Shown here: positions 32,240 to 45,294 of the stretch, piece by piece
Layout of the letters: each line of letters begins with the position of its first letter
Numbering within the stretch: position 1 is the first letter of the stretch
DNA from: Medicago truncatula
Lineage: Eukaryota; Streptophyta; Magnoliopsida; Fabales; Fabaceae
Length of the DNA: 64,000 bases
Reading direction: 5' to 3'
NCBI RefSeq assembly: GCF_003473485.1
Contig: NC_053042.1
Location: 52,725,762-52,789,761, forward strand
Made by a program: the position numbers and the translations under genes
The notes under the pieces: model-generated
Database searches by the model: none
What the model was told of the DNA's origin: nothing
The model's input: only the letters and a program-made list of their open reading frames with translations

Positions 32240-33598
32240 GTTCTCTATTTATGTTTATGTAATTTCTATCATGTGTGAGGTGGATTAGAACCTCTCAATT
32301 TATTTATAGCGAGAATAATTTTTTATCGGATTTTACTTACCTTTAATCAAACTTTAAATTAGCATAACTCATTTTTTCTAAAAATCGAAGGGTTGATGCA
32401 AAAAAAATAAAAATAAATAAGAAATACAAAATTGTCTCCTATCTTAATTTCCATCCAGATTTTATTAAGAGGTACTTGCATTGCCATGTATTTTACAAAT
32501 AAGAGCTACCTAAAATGTTAGATTGGGGGGTAGTATTCAATTGAATCGTGATATTCATGAACTATAGATGTGTAATCGAATATAGTGAATTTGAGTTCAC
32601 AAAAAATTAAATAAATAAATAGGGAATTTGATTTATAGACAAATATAGTCTTTTTTTTTATTTTATTTTTTTGTCAAATAACATAGCCACTAAAACTTCA
32701 CTTAGAGAATATGAGATTTTCCTTCAAAAGAAAAAGAATTTGAGTTTTGAAACTCGGCCTGCGTAATATAACACCATACACCTATCAATTGAGAAGTACT
32801 CATTGACACGTAACATTTTTATTTTAATAAAAGTTAACTTATTGATGCGTTATGGTGAAACAACACGTGAATATCGTAATAATTTGGTTTGTGGCCAAAA
32901 GGAGAAAAGGGATTATCTCCCGTGAATTATTTCTCCAATTTTCTCCTCTAAATAATCTTAGATATTCATTTCTTTTAGCGACAGATCAATGGTTATATGG
33001 GCTTTGTCTTTACCCTTTCCTTCGTTCCTCGTGAGATCCCCTTATCTTACAAACACATCTCAACCGAACTTCCTAACTAACCTATCTCAACGACAACCTG
33101 CATAAGTTGTGGTCACACAGTGAATCAAAGAGGTGGTGCACCACAACAACGGAGGTGTTCTCCCTTCCTTCTCTATTTTCATCTTCCTTTCTTCAAAAAA
33201 TTAAAAGATAAAATTCATTAACCTTCAAAACATCAATTTATGGATTTTATTTTATTCTTGACTGTGTGTGTGAGAGAGAGGTTGGATTTAGATTGATTGC
33301 TAGGGAATTGATTTCCATTGACGGACTATACTTCTACATCCAATTCTTATTTTTCATTCGCTTTTACTTTTTGTAGCCGAGTCACCAAAGAAAACCACAT
33401 ATTGGGATGAAAAACCACATAATATATATATAGGTTGAAAAGCCACACAACAATCGGACTCTATGGGTTGAGATGGGTTTGTGAGTTGGGAGTGAAGAAG
33501 AGGAGATCGTCCTCGTGAGAAAGGAATGAAAGGAAAAAGAAAAAACCATGTGATTTAGTAGTTTTTATTAATAGTCGTTGATTTGTCATTAAAATAAA
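32240..33598. other. Intergenic, no gene seen
   Basis: AT-rich, short frames only, none with family resemblance. A (TG/AG) stretch occurs near 33265-33280. Confidence 0.5.
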
Positions 33599-33961
33599 GG
33601 CTAAAATATGGTTTTGGTCCTTGCAAATATGTCTCGTTTTGGTTTTAATCCCTACAAAAAAAAATTGTTGTTTTTGGTCCCTGCAGAATATTTTGTATTT
33701 GAAAATAGTCCCTTCAGGGACTATTTTCAAAAGTAAAATATTTTGCAGGGACCTTTTTAAAAATCAAAAGATTTTGCATGGACTATTTTTCTAATAAATG
33801 GATTCAGTCATGTGACACGTGTGCAAATCATCACAAAAGTGGGGTCAGGGACCAAAACCAAAATGAGGCATATTTGCAAGGACCAAAAACAACAAAAAAA
33901 ATTACAGAGACTAAAAATCAAAACGAAGCATATTTACAAGGACCAAAACCATATTTTAGCC
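33599..33961. mobile_element. MULE-type foldback element
   Basis: Inverted ends GGCTAAAATATGGTTTTGGT; perfect 9-bp duplication taaaataaa on both sides (33590-33598, 33962-33970). The arms carry a 'ttggtccctgca' type repeat. No coding capacity. The 63- and 89-codon frames crossing it are repeat artefacts. Confidence 0.88.
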
Positions 33962-34508
33962 TAAAATAAATGAATGGCTAAGATTACCCACGCTAGAAAA
34001 TCGGAGAAATAGTTCACGAGAGACCATCCCTTCCCTTAAAAGGATCATAATTAAAGTTCAATCATTGACATGGTAAATTTGGTTGGCCCGTTCTTAAATC
34101 AATTCAAAATTTATCATTGAACTAAACAACCTTTCAAATTTTTAGGCGTTGATGTTCACTCACTTTGAATCTTAATTTTGTTGTAGAGACTTGTTTAATT
34201 TTTTGACAGGACCTTGTTTAACTGTTTTGGTGCTTTGTTTCTATCCTAGGAACTCCTTGTAATTTCCCAATTTGGTCACGCAATTGTGTAGATTAATACC
34301 TTTAGCTAATAATCTCATTCTTTAGCTATTTTATTTTAAATTACTTTTCGTTAGAGTTACTTCAAACTAAACTTGTAAAAAATAAAAAAACTTACTTCCA
34401 ACTAAAATTAATTATCTTTGTTGAGGGAACTAAAATCAATTTTTATCACTGCATATTCAAATATACTAAATCTCAAAATCATATTTATTAAAAAAAATCA
34501 ACCACATT

Positions 34509-37425
34509 GATGTTATTATTCAGATAATCTCTTACTTACGGCCCCATTTACTAAGGAAGAGTTTCGTACTGCTATGTTCTCGATGCACCTTGACAAATGT
34601 CATGGACCTGACGATTATAACCCGAGATTTTATCAACACTTTTGGCAGTTATGTAGTGATGATATATTCAAGGAGTGTTGTGCCTCGTTGGATAACGATC
34701 AATTCCCCGCCGATCTCAATATGACTAACATAGCGCTTATTCCCAAAGGCACGGCCCAAACCACCATGAAAGATTGGTGCCCTATAGCGCTGTATAATGT
34801 GTTGTATAAATTAATCTCCAAAGTGCTTGCCAATCGATTACAACATGTTCTTCCGAAGTGCATTTCTGACAATCAATCTGCTTTTGTTTCCGGCCGTTCT
34901 ATTCTCGACAATGCCATGGTTGCTATCGAAGTCATTCATTACATGAAAACTAAAGTAAGAATGAAGGCAGGTAGTGTGGCCCTTAAACTAGACATGAATA
35001 AGGTGTATGATCGAATGGACCGGAACTATTTGAGGGATGTCTTGACAAAGATGGGTTTTAGCAAAAGGTGGATACACTGGATGTCTGTGTGTAGAGTCAA
35101 TCGATTACTCTGTTTTAGTTAATAATGATGTTGTGGGACCGATCATTCCGGGCAGAGGTCTTCTACAAGGTGATCCTCTATCGCCTTATTTGTTTATATT
35201 ATGTGCTGAAGGTTTGTCATCTCTCATCCTAGATGCGGAAGAGCGCAACGCAGTATTTGGTGTTTCTATATGTAGAGGAGCACCTTCTGTTTCACATATG
35301 ATGTTCGCCGATGATTGCTTCCTTTTCTTCCAGACAGATGAAACTCAAGCACAAATTATGAAGAATATCCTAGTAACTTATGAGGCAGCTTCTGGGCAAG
35401 CTATCAGTATACCTAAGTCGAAAATCTATTGCAGTTGAAATGTTTCTGATGTGTTGAAAGCTTCCACTACACATATTCTTGGTGTTCGCGCTTTCCTGGG
35501 AACTGGTCAATAGCTGGGGTTACCATCGATGGTTGGACGAGACAGGGCTTCAACATTCTCGTACATCAAAGACCGAGTGTGGAAGTGCATCAGTCCTTGT
35601 AGTAGTAAGTGCTTATCGAAAGCGGGTCACGAAGTTATGATCAAATCCGTGTTGCAAGCGATCCCCTCATATGTCATGAGCATTTTCCTGTTACCTTCGT
35701 TGCTTCTCACAACCATAGAGAGAATGATGAACTCCTTTTGGTGGGGCCACGGTGGCGCGTCTAATAGGGCCATTCATTGGCTGTCATGGGAAAAATTATC
35801 AATGCGTAAGGTTCATGGTGGCATGGGTTTTAAAGATTTGTCAGCATACAACTTGGCTATGCTTGGTAAGCAAGGTTGGAAATTCCAAACAGATCCTGAC
35901 TCACTGGTTGCTCGTCTTTTTAAGGCCCGTTATTTTCCAACTCGGAGTTATCTCACTGATCGCCTCGGACATAACCCGAGCTATGTTTGGCGTAGTATTC
36001 TTCAAGCTCGCTTTATTGTCAGTGGAGGAGCCAGATGGCGGATAAGTACGAGTACTAGCATTCCTATTTTGGATGAACCATGGCTTAAAGATGGTCGGTG
36101 CATCATCATCAACTTACCCGGGGCTGACTTTGTTTGTAGCTTCTGTGTTGACAGTTTGATCGACAGTGAAACCAAATGTTGGAATACTACGCTTGTTCAG
36201 CAGGTTTTCAGTGAAGATATTGCTTCTGATATTCTGCATACATCGTTGGTTGCGCAGGTAACAAGTGATAGGCTGGTTTGGAAGGCAGAACATAATGGAA
36301 TTTACTCGGTGAAGAGCGTGTATCGTCTTTGTGTGGAGGACCTTGTAGACACTTCACACCTACGTAGACCAGGCTTTTGGACAGGTACTTGAAAATTAAA
36401 GGTACCTCCCAAGATTAAGAACCTAGTTTGGCGAATCTGTCGTGGTGTTTTGCCCACTAGAATTCGGCTGCAAGATAAAGGGGTTCAATGCCCGACTCAT
36501 TGTGTTAGCTGCGAGTATCAGGACGAAGATCTTGAGCATGTTTTCTTTAATTGCTCATTTGTTGTTCAGGTTTGGAATCAAGCTGGGCTTTAGCAAGCAG
36601 TGTAGCAAGCAGTTCAGTCTACTACATCAGCAGCTGAAGCAATTTTTCTTCTTCTGCAACAGTTGCTTTCGGAACTTTGGCACAGGTTGGCAGCTATCAT
36701 TTGGAGTCTTTGGAAGCACCGTAACTTAAAATTATGGCAGAATGAAAATGAATTATGTGCTCACGTTGTTGACCGTGCTAGACACATTATGGACGAATGG
36801 CTGAAAGCTCATTCTGATCCGAGACAGCAGCATGGTTCAGCATCTGCTGCTGCTGTTCTGCACTCTAATACGGCTAGTCAGGAGCTTCTGCAGGAACCAG
36901 CTGTTCCAGCTATGATACGGTGGCAGAGGCCTCATCCGGGGCGCATAAAATGCAACATAGACACTTCATTTTCCACTGATCTCAATCGTGTCGGGATCAA
37001 ACTATGTTTACGGGACGAGGATGGTGCTTATATGTTAGCAAAGACCATGAACATCTCACCCTTGGTTGCTGTCAACGTAGGGGAAGCACTAGCTCTTTTT
37101 CATGCTTTACAATGGCTATGCGACATGCGTTTTGACAACGTGGATTTTGTAGTCGACTCAAAAATTACAGCAGATGATATCTTATCGAACAAAGTGAATG
37201 TTACTGAGTTCGGCCAAATAATTGCAGCATGTCATAATACTTTGTCCTCCTCTTTCACAAACTCTAGGGTGGAGTTTAATCGGCGACAAGCTAACGTGGT
37301 ATCACATGGTCTTGCTCGTGAAGCCACTCTTTCCGCTAGTCCCAATGTTCATTTTAATTTACCCGATTGTATTGCTACTCTTATTATGAATGAAATGCTA
37401 TGAGCACCTTTTTGTCAAAAAAAAT
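34509..37425 (+). mobile_element. 5'-truncated L1-type LINE with RT, zinc-finger and RNase H regions
   Basis: Flanked by the 13-bp target duplication aatcaaccacatt (34496-34508, 37426-37438). Frames in order: RT domain from AMFSMHLDKCHGPDDYNPRF (34574) through SDNQSAFVSGRSILDNAM, GLLQGDPLSPYLFILCAEGL and the catalytic MFADDCFLFF; then the SKAGHEVMIKSVLQAIPSYV thumb region; a zf-RVT type segment (VPPKIKNLVWRICRGVLPTR ... CPTHCVSCEYQDEDLEHVFF); and an RNase H-like domain (IKCNIDTSFS to QANVVSHGLAREA, to 37403). The endonuclease half is absent. At least four frame breaks or stops (near 35090, 35436, 35512, 36390) make it inactive. A short A-rich tail precedes the right duplication. Confidence 0.92.
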
Positions 37426-37799
37426 AATCAACCACATTCTAAATTAGAGAAATGAATTCTCTCAATATTTTACGAAGGGAAGTTCAACCATTAAACATGA
37501 GGGGATAAAAATAGTTGAAATTATAGGAAAAAAAAATGCTAAATTACACCAGAAATTTTAAGTTATTTAATCGTAGTAAATTGATCCATTAAGTTTTTTC
37601 ATATAACTTAGGTCATTTAAATTAATTATACTGTAATAAATTGGTCTTTTAAGTTATTGAACCGTAACAATTTAGGAATTTCAAATTTAAAAAATGTAAG
37701 TTATTCGAAATCTAAAAATTACAATTAAATTACTTAAAGAAAAGATTCAAATGTTATGAAAAATACTACTAACTTATTATAATTAAAAACTTAAAAAAT

Positions 37800-37888
37800 C
37801 GTAAATAATAGCTCAGTTGGTTGGCAGGGACATGCATTATTATATAGTTCGAACTCCGGACACCCCACTCATTCATCTTAAAAAAATA
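37800..37888 (+). mobile_element. Short tRNA-derived SINE fragment
   Basis: tRNA-like box A 'tagctcagttggttggcagg' and box B 'agttcgaactccgg' are present, but no acceptor stem pairs up and an A-rich end follows (cttaaaaaaata). I take it as a SINE head and not a tRNA gene. Confidence 0.55.
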
Positions 37889-37972
37889 TGAATTATAACC
37901 CTTAAACTACGTGACATAAAAATAAAAAAAAAACTTAACTTCTAGCGTAATTTATCTAGAAAGAAAACCAAG

Positions 37973-38167
37973 TTGCTTGGGCTCCAGTGGCAAGGAGCTC
38001 CTTCTAAGGACGTATCCGGGGAATACCGGGTTCGATTCCCAGGGGAAACAACACTTGGCCAGTGCGCATGCCTCTACGCATGAGCCGGATTAGTCGTTCA
38101 CCATTGGTAGGTCGGAAACCGGTGCGAAAGCCAAAAAAAAAAAAAAAAAAGAAAGAAAAAAAAAAAG
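37973..38167 (+). mobile_element. tRNA-derived SINE with long poly(A)
   Basis: Box A region 'ttgggctccagtggcaagga', box B 'gggttcgattcccagg', a 'gtcggaaaccggtgcg' body and an 18-A tail at 38132-38150. It lies about 470 bases before the MAF1 start codon, close to the likely promoter. Confidence 0.75.
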
Positions 38168-38636
38168 TGGGCTTTGGGAGATGATTAAAATTCTTAAATA
38201 CGATTTACTCAAATAAAATAAAAATAAAAATCTTGTACCCAATTCCGGAAATCTGGAATATGCCTTATTGGCAACCTAAAAATTCGTTTACAAACCTCTC
38301 TCTATCTTCCACGTAACGATCTGATCTAAATCAAAATACAGAATATTCCATTTTCACCGCTTCCTAATCCCTTTATTTCCCCCAAATTTTCAAACCCTAA
38401 CATCACAAATCTACGTGTTGATCTCTTCAAATCTTCAACAAACCAATCAATTTCCGTCTTCTTTCTCTTCGGTACTTCAATAATTCACTCCTATTTCCAA
38501 TTTCAATTCAATTACTCTCATTTTCACATGCTTTTACTTCGCAATCTGTTATATAACTTTCTAATCTCGTTAAATTTTCGTAGTCTCCGATTATTTTTAA
38601 CTTACAGGGTTCTAGCTTCGATTATCGCAGTTCATC

Positions 38637-41600
38637 ATGAAGTTCCTGGAATGTGCTCCTTTGGATCGGTAATTGAAACTTCGAACGAATTTGAATTGAA
38701 TTTTGTGATATTTTGTTGCATAATTTTGGTATATGATAAGAGTCTGGTAAAAAATATGTTCAGGCTTAGCGATTTCTTGAGTAATTTGAATCTGGGAGAA
38801 CGTACTATCAAAGGATGCATTGAAGCTTACAGTTGTAAGAATGAATTGGTGACATAAATGGAATTTGTTTTTTTGGATTTTGTTGGGGTAGTGAATAATA
38901 AATGTTAGTTGTATTTTATGCGTAGGTAAGCATTCTGGAGCAGATAAGAAACTCTCCATCAGTTTGAGTAATGAGGTAAGCCGAATTTCGCGTCCCTACA
39001 AAATGCTAATGCAGCTGAAGCTGGTTTAGCAAGTGTAATAGTATAATTAATGGCATTGTTAATTAATTTAGCAACCTGATTTAGTGTTTGTTTGGTTTTG
39101 GTGACAAAAATTGATCTTGAGTGAGTTAATTCTATGTATGAAATTGATTCTCGTTCAAACTGAATTGAATATAAAAAAATACAATTTCTAACTTTAATTA
39201 GAATCGATTTTTGAGACGAAATCAATTCTACTCTAGAAGAACCAAACATGTCAAAATCAACTCTACACCTCTGGAATCGATTTTGAGCACTCCAAAAGTG
39301 GAATCAAACATACACTTAACAAGTATTAAAAGTATAATTAAGGATATTGCTAATCAAGGATTTTTTTGGTAATTTAATTTAAAGTTTTTTAAACTTAGCT
39401 GTTTATTTGTTCATGTTCATGCCATATAACATGCCTTTGGCACTTCAATTTATTTAATTTTTGTTGTTGTTGTTGTTGTCAATTTATGAATTATTTATTG
39501 AACTTCTTAAATTTCAGATTCTTGATTATCTTGGAAAATCATCTGACAACGACTCTCCCTCACCGGTTGACTCCTTATCCTCACCGGTTGACTCCTTATC
39601 AGCCAGAACCAGGTAGCCATTACGTACTACCTAGATAAGTTTTGCTAAGAGAAAATTATCACCGAGAATTCTCTCGCATGTTTTAATTATATGTTTGTTT
39701 TTCCAGCCGGAAGACATTGGTTTACCTAGTTCTTGCCCTCTATCACATGTATCCAGATTATGATTTCAGGTACTTCAGTATCTTATGATGTAATGAAGAT
39801 TGTCCATATAAATAAAAAAAACTTAAAAAGAAGGATTATGGGTAATGCTATTGTCAGCTTAGACTGCGACATGGCAACCCGCTATATAATCCTTTTTATT
39901 TCATTGGGAGTGTTGTCAAAAGGCTTGACAGACAGTTAAATACTGTTGCTCTTGAAGCTGAGAGTTCAAGTCTCTCCATTTCCCAAATACTATTGTGGTC
40001 AAATAAGTGGTTTAACAAATTTGCTTTTACTTTGTGTTTCTGCTCTTGCATCCTTCCTTTTAGTTTTCCTATAATACCATACGCGTATAATGGTTTTTAG
40101 CGCAGTTAAAGCTCACCAGTTTTTCACAGAGGAATCATGGGACAGTTTTAAGCAGATTTTTGAAGCCTACATGTTTGAAGCCTCAAAGGTGCTACTATTA
40201 AACATTGTCTTTTTGTTGTTTTAAGATTTCTTTAAGTATTTGCTGGCGTTTAATGTGCAGAAATCTTATAAGCATCTTGGATGTTAGGGCATAAGATGCT
40301 TGGGGTTAAAATTTGTGTTTTTTTATACAAGATTTCCATATTTTGTATTACCTCTTAGAGTACTAGGCATTGTTTGGCAATAGTTTATGCTACTTTCAAT
40401 TTCTAAAAATACTTGTATTATTTAGGAGGTACAAAAGGAGTAATGATAAGTGCATAATATAATATGATCTTAATTTTAGTGTATCATATTAAGGAAACAA
40501 ATCGGTAGAAATAATGGGACATTAAGAGATCATTTATGTACTCTGAAAAAATCTTATATACAATAATGATATCACGAGACTCTACAAATTAGCACTTAAA
40601 TTAAGATGAAGATGGCCCGGAAAAACATGATTGAAAAGGCAACCCTAGGGTTCTAGATGTATCTTGAGGGACGAGTGTCATTGGAGGATAAGAAGATAGC
40701 TTGAATCATCGTCAGGCTGAAGAGCTCGTATAATTGTTGCATGACAGAGTAGAGTGGTACATTTGCATACTATACATGCAACTGGAAGAACAAGGAAATA
40801 CCTGAGCCAACTAAAAAGAAAACTCAACTGATTAAGTAGGAAGTACACACTTGGTTTGACGAGTCTAAACCAAACATGGCAAAGTGCAGCCCAAGGGAGC
40901 CAAACAGCTTGGTTCAAGGGGAACTAAGAAAGGTTGAATCTGATAGGAGACGCAAAGGAAAGACAGTGGGAGGCCACAGTGCCAAGAAGTGCGCATCACA
41001 CACTTTCTCACATGACGAAGGTTAAACTTACAGTATCCGGGAACCATCACACCGTTGCTCCTGCTGCAACACGCCATTACCTTAGTCACTTGGTGGGTTT
41101 TTTACACTAGAGAAGGGCGACACGAGCCCAAATTAGCGGCAGACATTGCGTGATGTGAAAGCAGTGGGATAGAGAATCCAATGGTTGAAGAAAATATGTT
41201 TTGAGGATAGATGGAAAGTAGAAGTGCAAATTAGAGATAGCAGTTTTTGAAGAAGAGAGAAATGGGAGGGACATTTTGATGATTAGGGTGGATGCAGACA
41301 TTTTACTTGGAGGGCTTACCTAAAAGCAGACTTATTGAAGAAAATGATTGAAGCTGGGAGAGTGTGCTACAAAATGTCCACGTAGTGCACCTATGAGAAG
41401 TGACTACAGAGCAAAACTGAAACAGATCTCTGTTATATTTTTTAACAGAAGCTGGATGAGTCCCACTATAATGGCTAGCAACATATAACAAAACGGACTA
41501 GATTTCTTAGTTCTTACAGTACAAAGTCCACCAAGTTTGGGAGAGCCACGGGAATTGGAAGAAAATAATCATGGAGATAACTAGATCTTTACAACAGGGT

Positions 41601-43587
41601 AGGGCACTAGTTGGTGAAATAGTGATAGTGTAGCTAGGTCATTGAGGATGGTACCACATTGATAATACATCGTGTTGAAATTATATAGTTAAAGCAAGGA
41701 AGGAAAAAAAGGGAGAGAATAATTTTTGAGAAATGGGATCTTATGTATTATGATGTGATACCAGATACGAAATGCTTATCTTTTTTATGCTAGTACTAGA
41801 TTCTTAGTCTTGATCAAATCAGGAAATATACTGTGTCCGTGGCATATGGATTCCAATCTTAAGTTATCATTTAAGATGCTCTAAACTATTCTAAGATACA
41901 ATAGTGATGATTTTATTAGATGTTTATTTATGTGCTAATCAATTCCCCATGTTTTTTATTCAGTTATTAATATATTACACTAAATTATACATTTTCCTGT
42001 TGCTCTTATACCAAGTCATAAACCTATAATGAAGAGGAAATTACACTCCCCCCTCTAAGAGAAACTTTAACTAGCAAGGTCTCAAAGTAGGACAAGTGAA
42101 GGCTGGGAGTTGTTAGTGTCACTCCCTAGCTATGTGTTATTTTGCTTGTGATTTGCCTAGTCTGTTGATTTTCAATCAGTAGTTCTGCACAATTTGTCAA
42201 GGGTATGAGGGTTGGAATGATAAACATCATACTCCTGGGGGACTCCTAGTCCTTCTACTTTAAGTAACGTCAATGCCTCAATGGTGACAATGGAACTTTG
42301 TGAAAACTTTTTTACTTGTAAATACCAAGAAAATACTATCTAAATAAACAGTATTGAAGAATAGGACAAATATAATTTTAGGGATTTTTTTGATTAAACA
42401 TTAGTGGAACGGTGTAAAACAGTGAGGGGAGGTAATTGAAGGTGTAATTCTAATTTATCTTTTTAATTAGAATGATTTTCTCATTTTTCTATATAATTTC
42501 TAATCAATTGGTAAATTAATTATCAGTCCCTGACCACAATCTGGCCAGTTTGGTAACCATCCAGGTTTGCTCAATAATATTCATTCTTGTTTGGTCAAGT
42601 ACTGTACTGTTACCATAGCAGTATAGTACTGTCAAAGTGCTCAAGAACAATTATGTCCTTAGGCATCTAAGATTCTCGTGAACTGGAAAAGGCACATCTC
42701 ATCCCCCAGAATGAACATCTTAGCTGGATAGAGGGTAGTAGGGCACTACGGTTTCTTTTATTCCTCTATTGACATTAATTATAGTGTGTAGTGGATTCTA
42801 CATATCTCATTCTGTCTATCATTCTTTTGTTGGTGCAAAAGTTGTATTACGTGGTTACTTGATACTAATGATTAGTTTTGCTACTGCAATTTAAGGCACC
42901 TTTGGTTTTGGATGACTTGTCTATCATTCTTTTGTTGGTGCAAAAGTTGTATTACGTGGTTACTTGATACTAATGATTAGTTTTGCTACTGCAATTTAAG
43001 GCACCTTTGGTTTTGGATGACTTGTCTACTGCAGGAATGGGCTGAAACCTTTGGGGGTGTTTCTCTGCTGGATGCCTTGTTCAAGGCCGTTGATGAGGTG
43101 AGTTTCATTTAGAACATGAATTGAAGTGATATCTAGAGAGGCTTTTTGTGATATTTTATTTTGTGATGCAGGTGGTGTCATTAGACGATTGCGAAATTTA
43201 TGGTTATTTACCTGATTCTGAGGCAGATCCGTTACCAGAGAGAGGAGCCATGTAATATTTTTTTTTTGCTACATATGCTTAAAATATTAGCAACACAATA
43301 TCTATTGTAGATTATATCCTAATAACCATCGTTTTTGTTTTCTGCAGCTGGTCCTTTAATTTCTTGTTTTACAATAGAAAGCTTAAGCGGATTGTGACTT
43401 TTCGTTTAAGCTGTTTTAGGTGAGTAAGATTTTATAATCTTTAAGTGTCTAGTTACATTTTGTTTGCATCTTCACTCATTGTTTGAACAATGCTGTTTGT
43501 GGCAGTAACTTGATTGCTGATGGATTTTCTTTGGACGAGATATGTGACGAGTACGATGAAGAAATATTTGCTGACATGGATATTTGA
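38637..43587 (+). CDS. MAF1: MAF1, repressor of RNA polymerase III transcription
   Basis: Ten coding exons: 38637-38668, 38764-38834, 38926-38975, 39518-39612, 39707-39769, 40101-40188, 43035-43097, 43172-43251, 43348-43419, 43506-43587; 696 nt, 231 aa, all GT/AG with consistent phases. MAF1 binds pol III and represses tRNA and 5S genes when TOR signalling is low. Seen: N-terminal MKFLECAPLDRLSDFLSNLN and GERTIKGCIEAYSCKH (A box); RKTLVYLVLALYHMYPDYDF and AVKAHQFFTEESW; RGAIWSFNFLFYNRKLKR (B box); RLSCFSNLIADGF (C box); and an acidic C-terminus. Exon 4 holds a 21-bp tandem duplication (SPVDSLS twice). A 5' UTR intron is likely, since an acceptor (cttacag) precedes the ATG by 29 bases. Intron 6 is 2.85 kb and ends in a 105-bp tandem repeat. 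Confidence 0.95.
39084..39315. mobile_element. Tourist-like MITE in MAF1 intron 3
   Basis: Ends gtgtttgtttgg and (complement) gtgtatgtttga are inverted; tta lies on both sides (39081-39083, 39316-39318), the 3-bp target of PIF/Harbinger elements. 232 bp, non-coding. Confidence 0.65.
42813..43034 (+). repeat. 105-bp tandem duplication at the end of MAF1 intron 6
   Basis: Copies 42813-42917 and 42918-43022 (tgtctatcattcttttgttg to tttggatgactt) appear identical; a third start (tgtctactgcag) provides the acceptor of exon 7 at 43035. Confidence 0.9.
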
Positions 43588-45013
43588 GTTAACATAATAT
43601 CTATTATGTTAGCATATCCAGACACCCATCCTCCAATGTGCAGTTTCTGTAGTGCAAGATCTATGTGCAGTTCTGTAATATAATGAGTTATGTGGCGCCC
43701 TAGTCATAGATGTGGTATTTCTAGGTTGCTACTTGCAACCCTTCATGTATGCATGTTGTAGATTTAGCATATCATACTATCTTTCTTGAGTGTCCATTGT
43801 AGTAGATTTGGAATCTCTACCTATATTATATGTGCATGTAACTAATCTTAGTCAGGACACCTCTAGTGCAGTAATAACAAAAACGTACTTATTCGATGGA
43901 GCAACGATTATTAATGAATATTAATAAAATACACTACTCAGAAATCCTGTCTAATCCACCGTAATTTATTTTTGGTGAATGAAGACAAGGTGTTGTATCG
44001 ACAATGGTGTGTTTATTTGTTTTTCCAGAATATTTGACACCCGGGTTAAGGCTAGATCATAGATCATAAGTCGTAACACAATGTTGAGAAATGTAGTAAT
44101 GTAACCACTTCTGAAAGCGATGTGGATGTGTTATAGTTATGCCTCAGATGGTTGTGTGTGTTTGTGTAAGTGTAACACACAGATAAGCATTTCATTTTTT
44201 AATGCATTCTCTGAGGCATAAATTTTAATGCGTTCTCTCAATTAAAATTCATAGTCATAAGACGTGTTCCACATATATTTTGGTGGAATACTCATGAATT
44301 TTAACCAGCACAAGGGTGTTGAAACATGTGTATTAGAGAATGTGTTGCTAACATTGTTCATATGAATTTGGTGTGTTGTTACATTCAATTTATCGTATAA
44401 CACAATAACATAAACATGTAATACACCCGGATCTCAGTGATGCACTATATACACGTATGTTTGGTTCTACTGTGGAGGAGCTAAAATTGTTTCTAGTTTT
44501 GAATGTCCCCCAACTTCATAATTATAATATCCAATCAAGGCACATCACTCAGCTTGAAGCTAAGGCAGTATATGCATGCATATATTCAAATAAAATATTA
44601 TTTATGGACACTTTCATTACATAGTAGATTCATTCAAGTTCAATTTCGAGAGGATGACCACTTATATATAAATACACAACAGAATAAAAAGCAAGTGTCC
44701 ATCCAATATCTTATGGCATGCTTAAGCTTAAACCATGCTTTTTCAAGCATAAGTCTTTCCATCACCCCAAAATAAGATCTCATGGCTTTACGGATAATGG
44801 TAATATATAGATACTTTACATCGTAGCTATCAGCACAAAACAATATGCACTATAAACTTAAATTCCTAGCAAAATAACCCTCTGAAGTCTTAACTTTGAC
44901 CCATGTAAATTTATTGTTCTCCACAAATCCTTAAATCTCTTTCTCTTCTCTATTATTACATTAACTGTATTACCATATGCTATTTTGTATTGATTATCTG
45001 ATTGTTTTGGTAG
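43588..45013. other. MAF1 3' UTR and intergenic
   Basis: The MAF1 3' UTR probably runs a few hundred bases. Beyond it I see no coding exon that could join the orphan exon at 45014 and no element with paired ends. Confidence 0.5.
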
Positions 45014-45294
45014 GGAAGCCAGCAAAGAGTAGTGTTGATGCAAACTTGAGTGTCTTAAAGGAAAAAATTCAACAAGTAAGAAAGATGGAGAGGCTTACAC
45101 TTACACATACATGTGGGTGGAATTATAAGCTTTATTATGACTGTAAGTACAAGAAAGATTGTATAGTATCACGGTCCATAGAGATCATGGGATTGGCATT
45201 TAGTGTAATTGGACTTGTTTTTCTCATTGGTTCTCTCAGCATCTGCCTTGTATCCCTCCTTGTTCATTTGTGCATATATATGAGTGATAAATAA
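45014..45294 (+). CDS. Orphan last exon of a membrane-anchored protein (unknown)
   Basis: After a good acceptor (ttttggtag) a frame of 93 codons runs to TAA at 45292-45294: a charged helical part (NLSVLKEKIQQVRKMERL), a Trp/Tyr segment (CGWNYKLYYDCKYKKDC), then one strong membrane segment (IEIMGLAFSVIGLVFLIGSL, continuing SICLVSLLVHLC) near the C-terminus. The arrangement of a short coiled coil, GWNY motif and single C-terminal membrane helix recalls an unnamed plant family, but I cannot give its name with confidence. No upstream exon is found within 1.4 kb, so it is either a gene with a distant first exon or a truncated duplicate. Confidence 0.5.

Noticed and set aside
37809..37870. tRNA gene
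   Set aside because: Box A and box B are good, but I could not form an acceptor stem or an anticodon arm, and an A-rich tail follows. Treated as a SINE head.
38612..39249. Minus-strand ORFs of 61-115 codons
   Set aside because: They run antisense over MAF1 exons 1-3 and a MITE; MAF1 explains the conservation.
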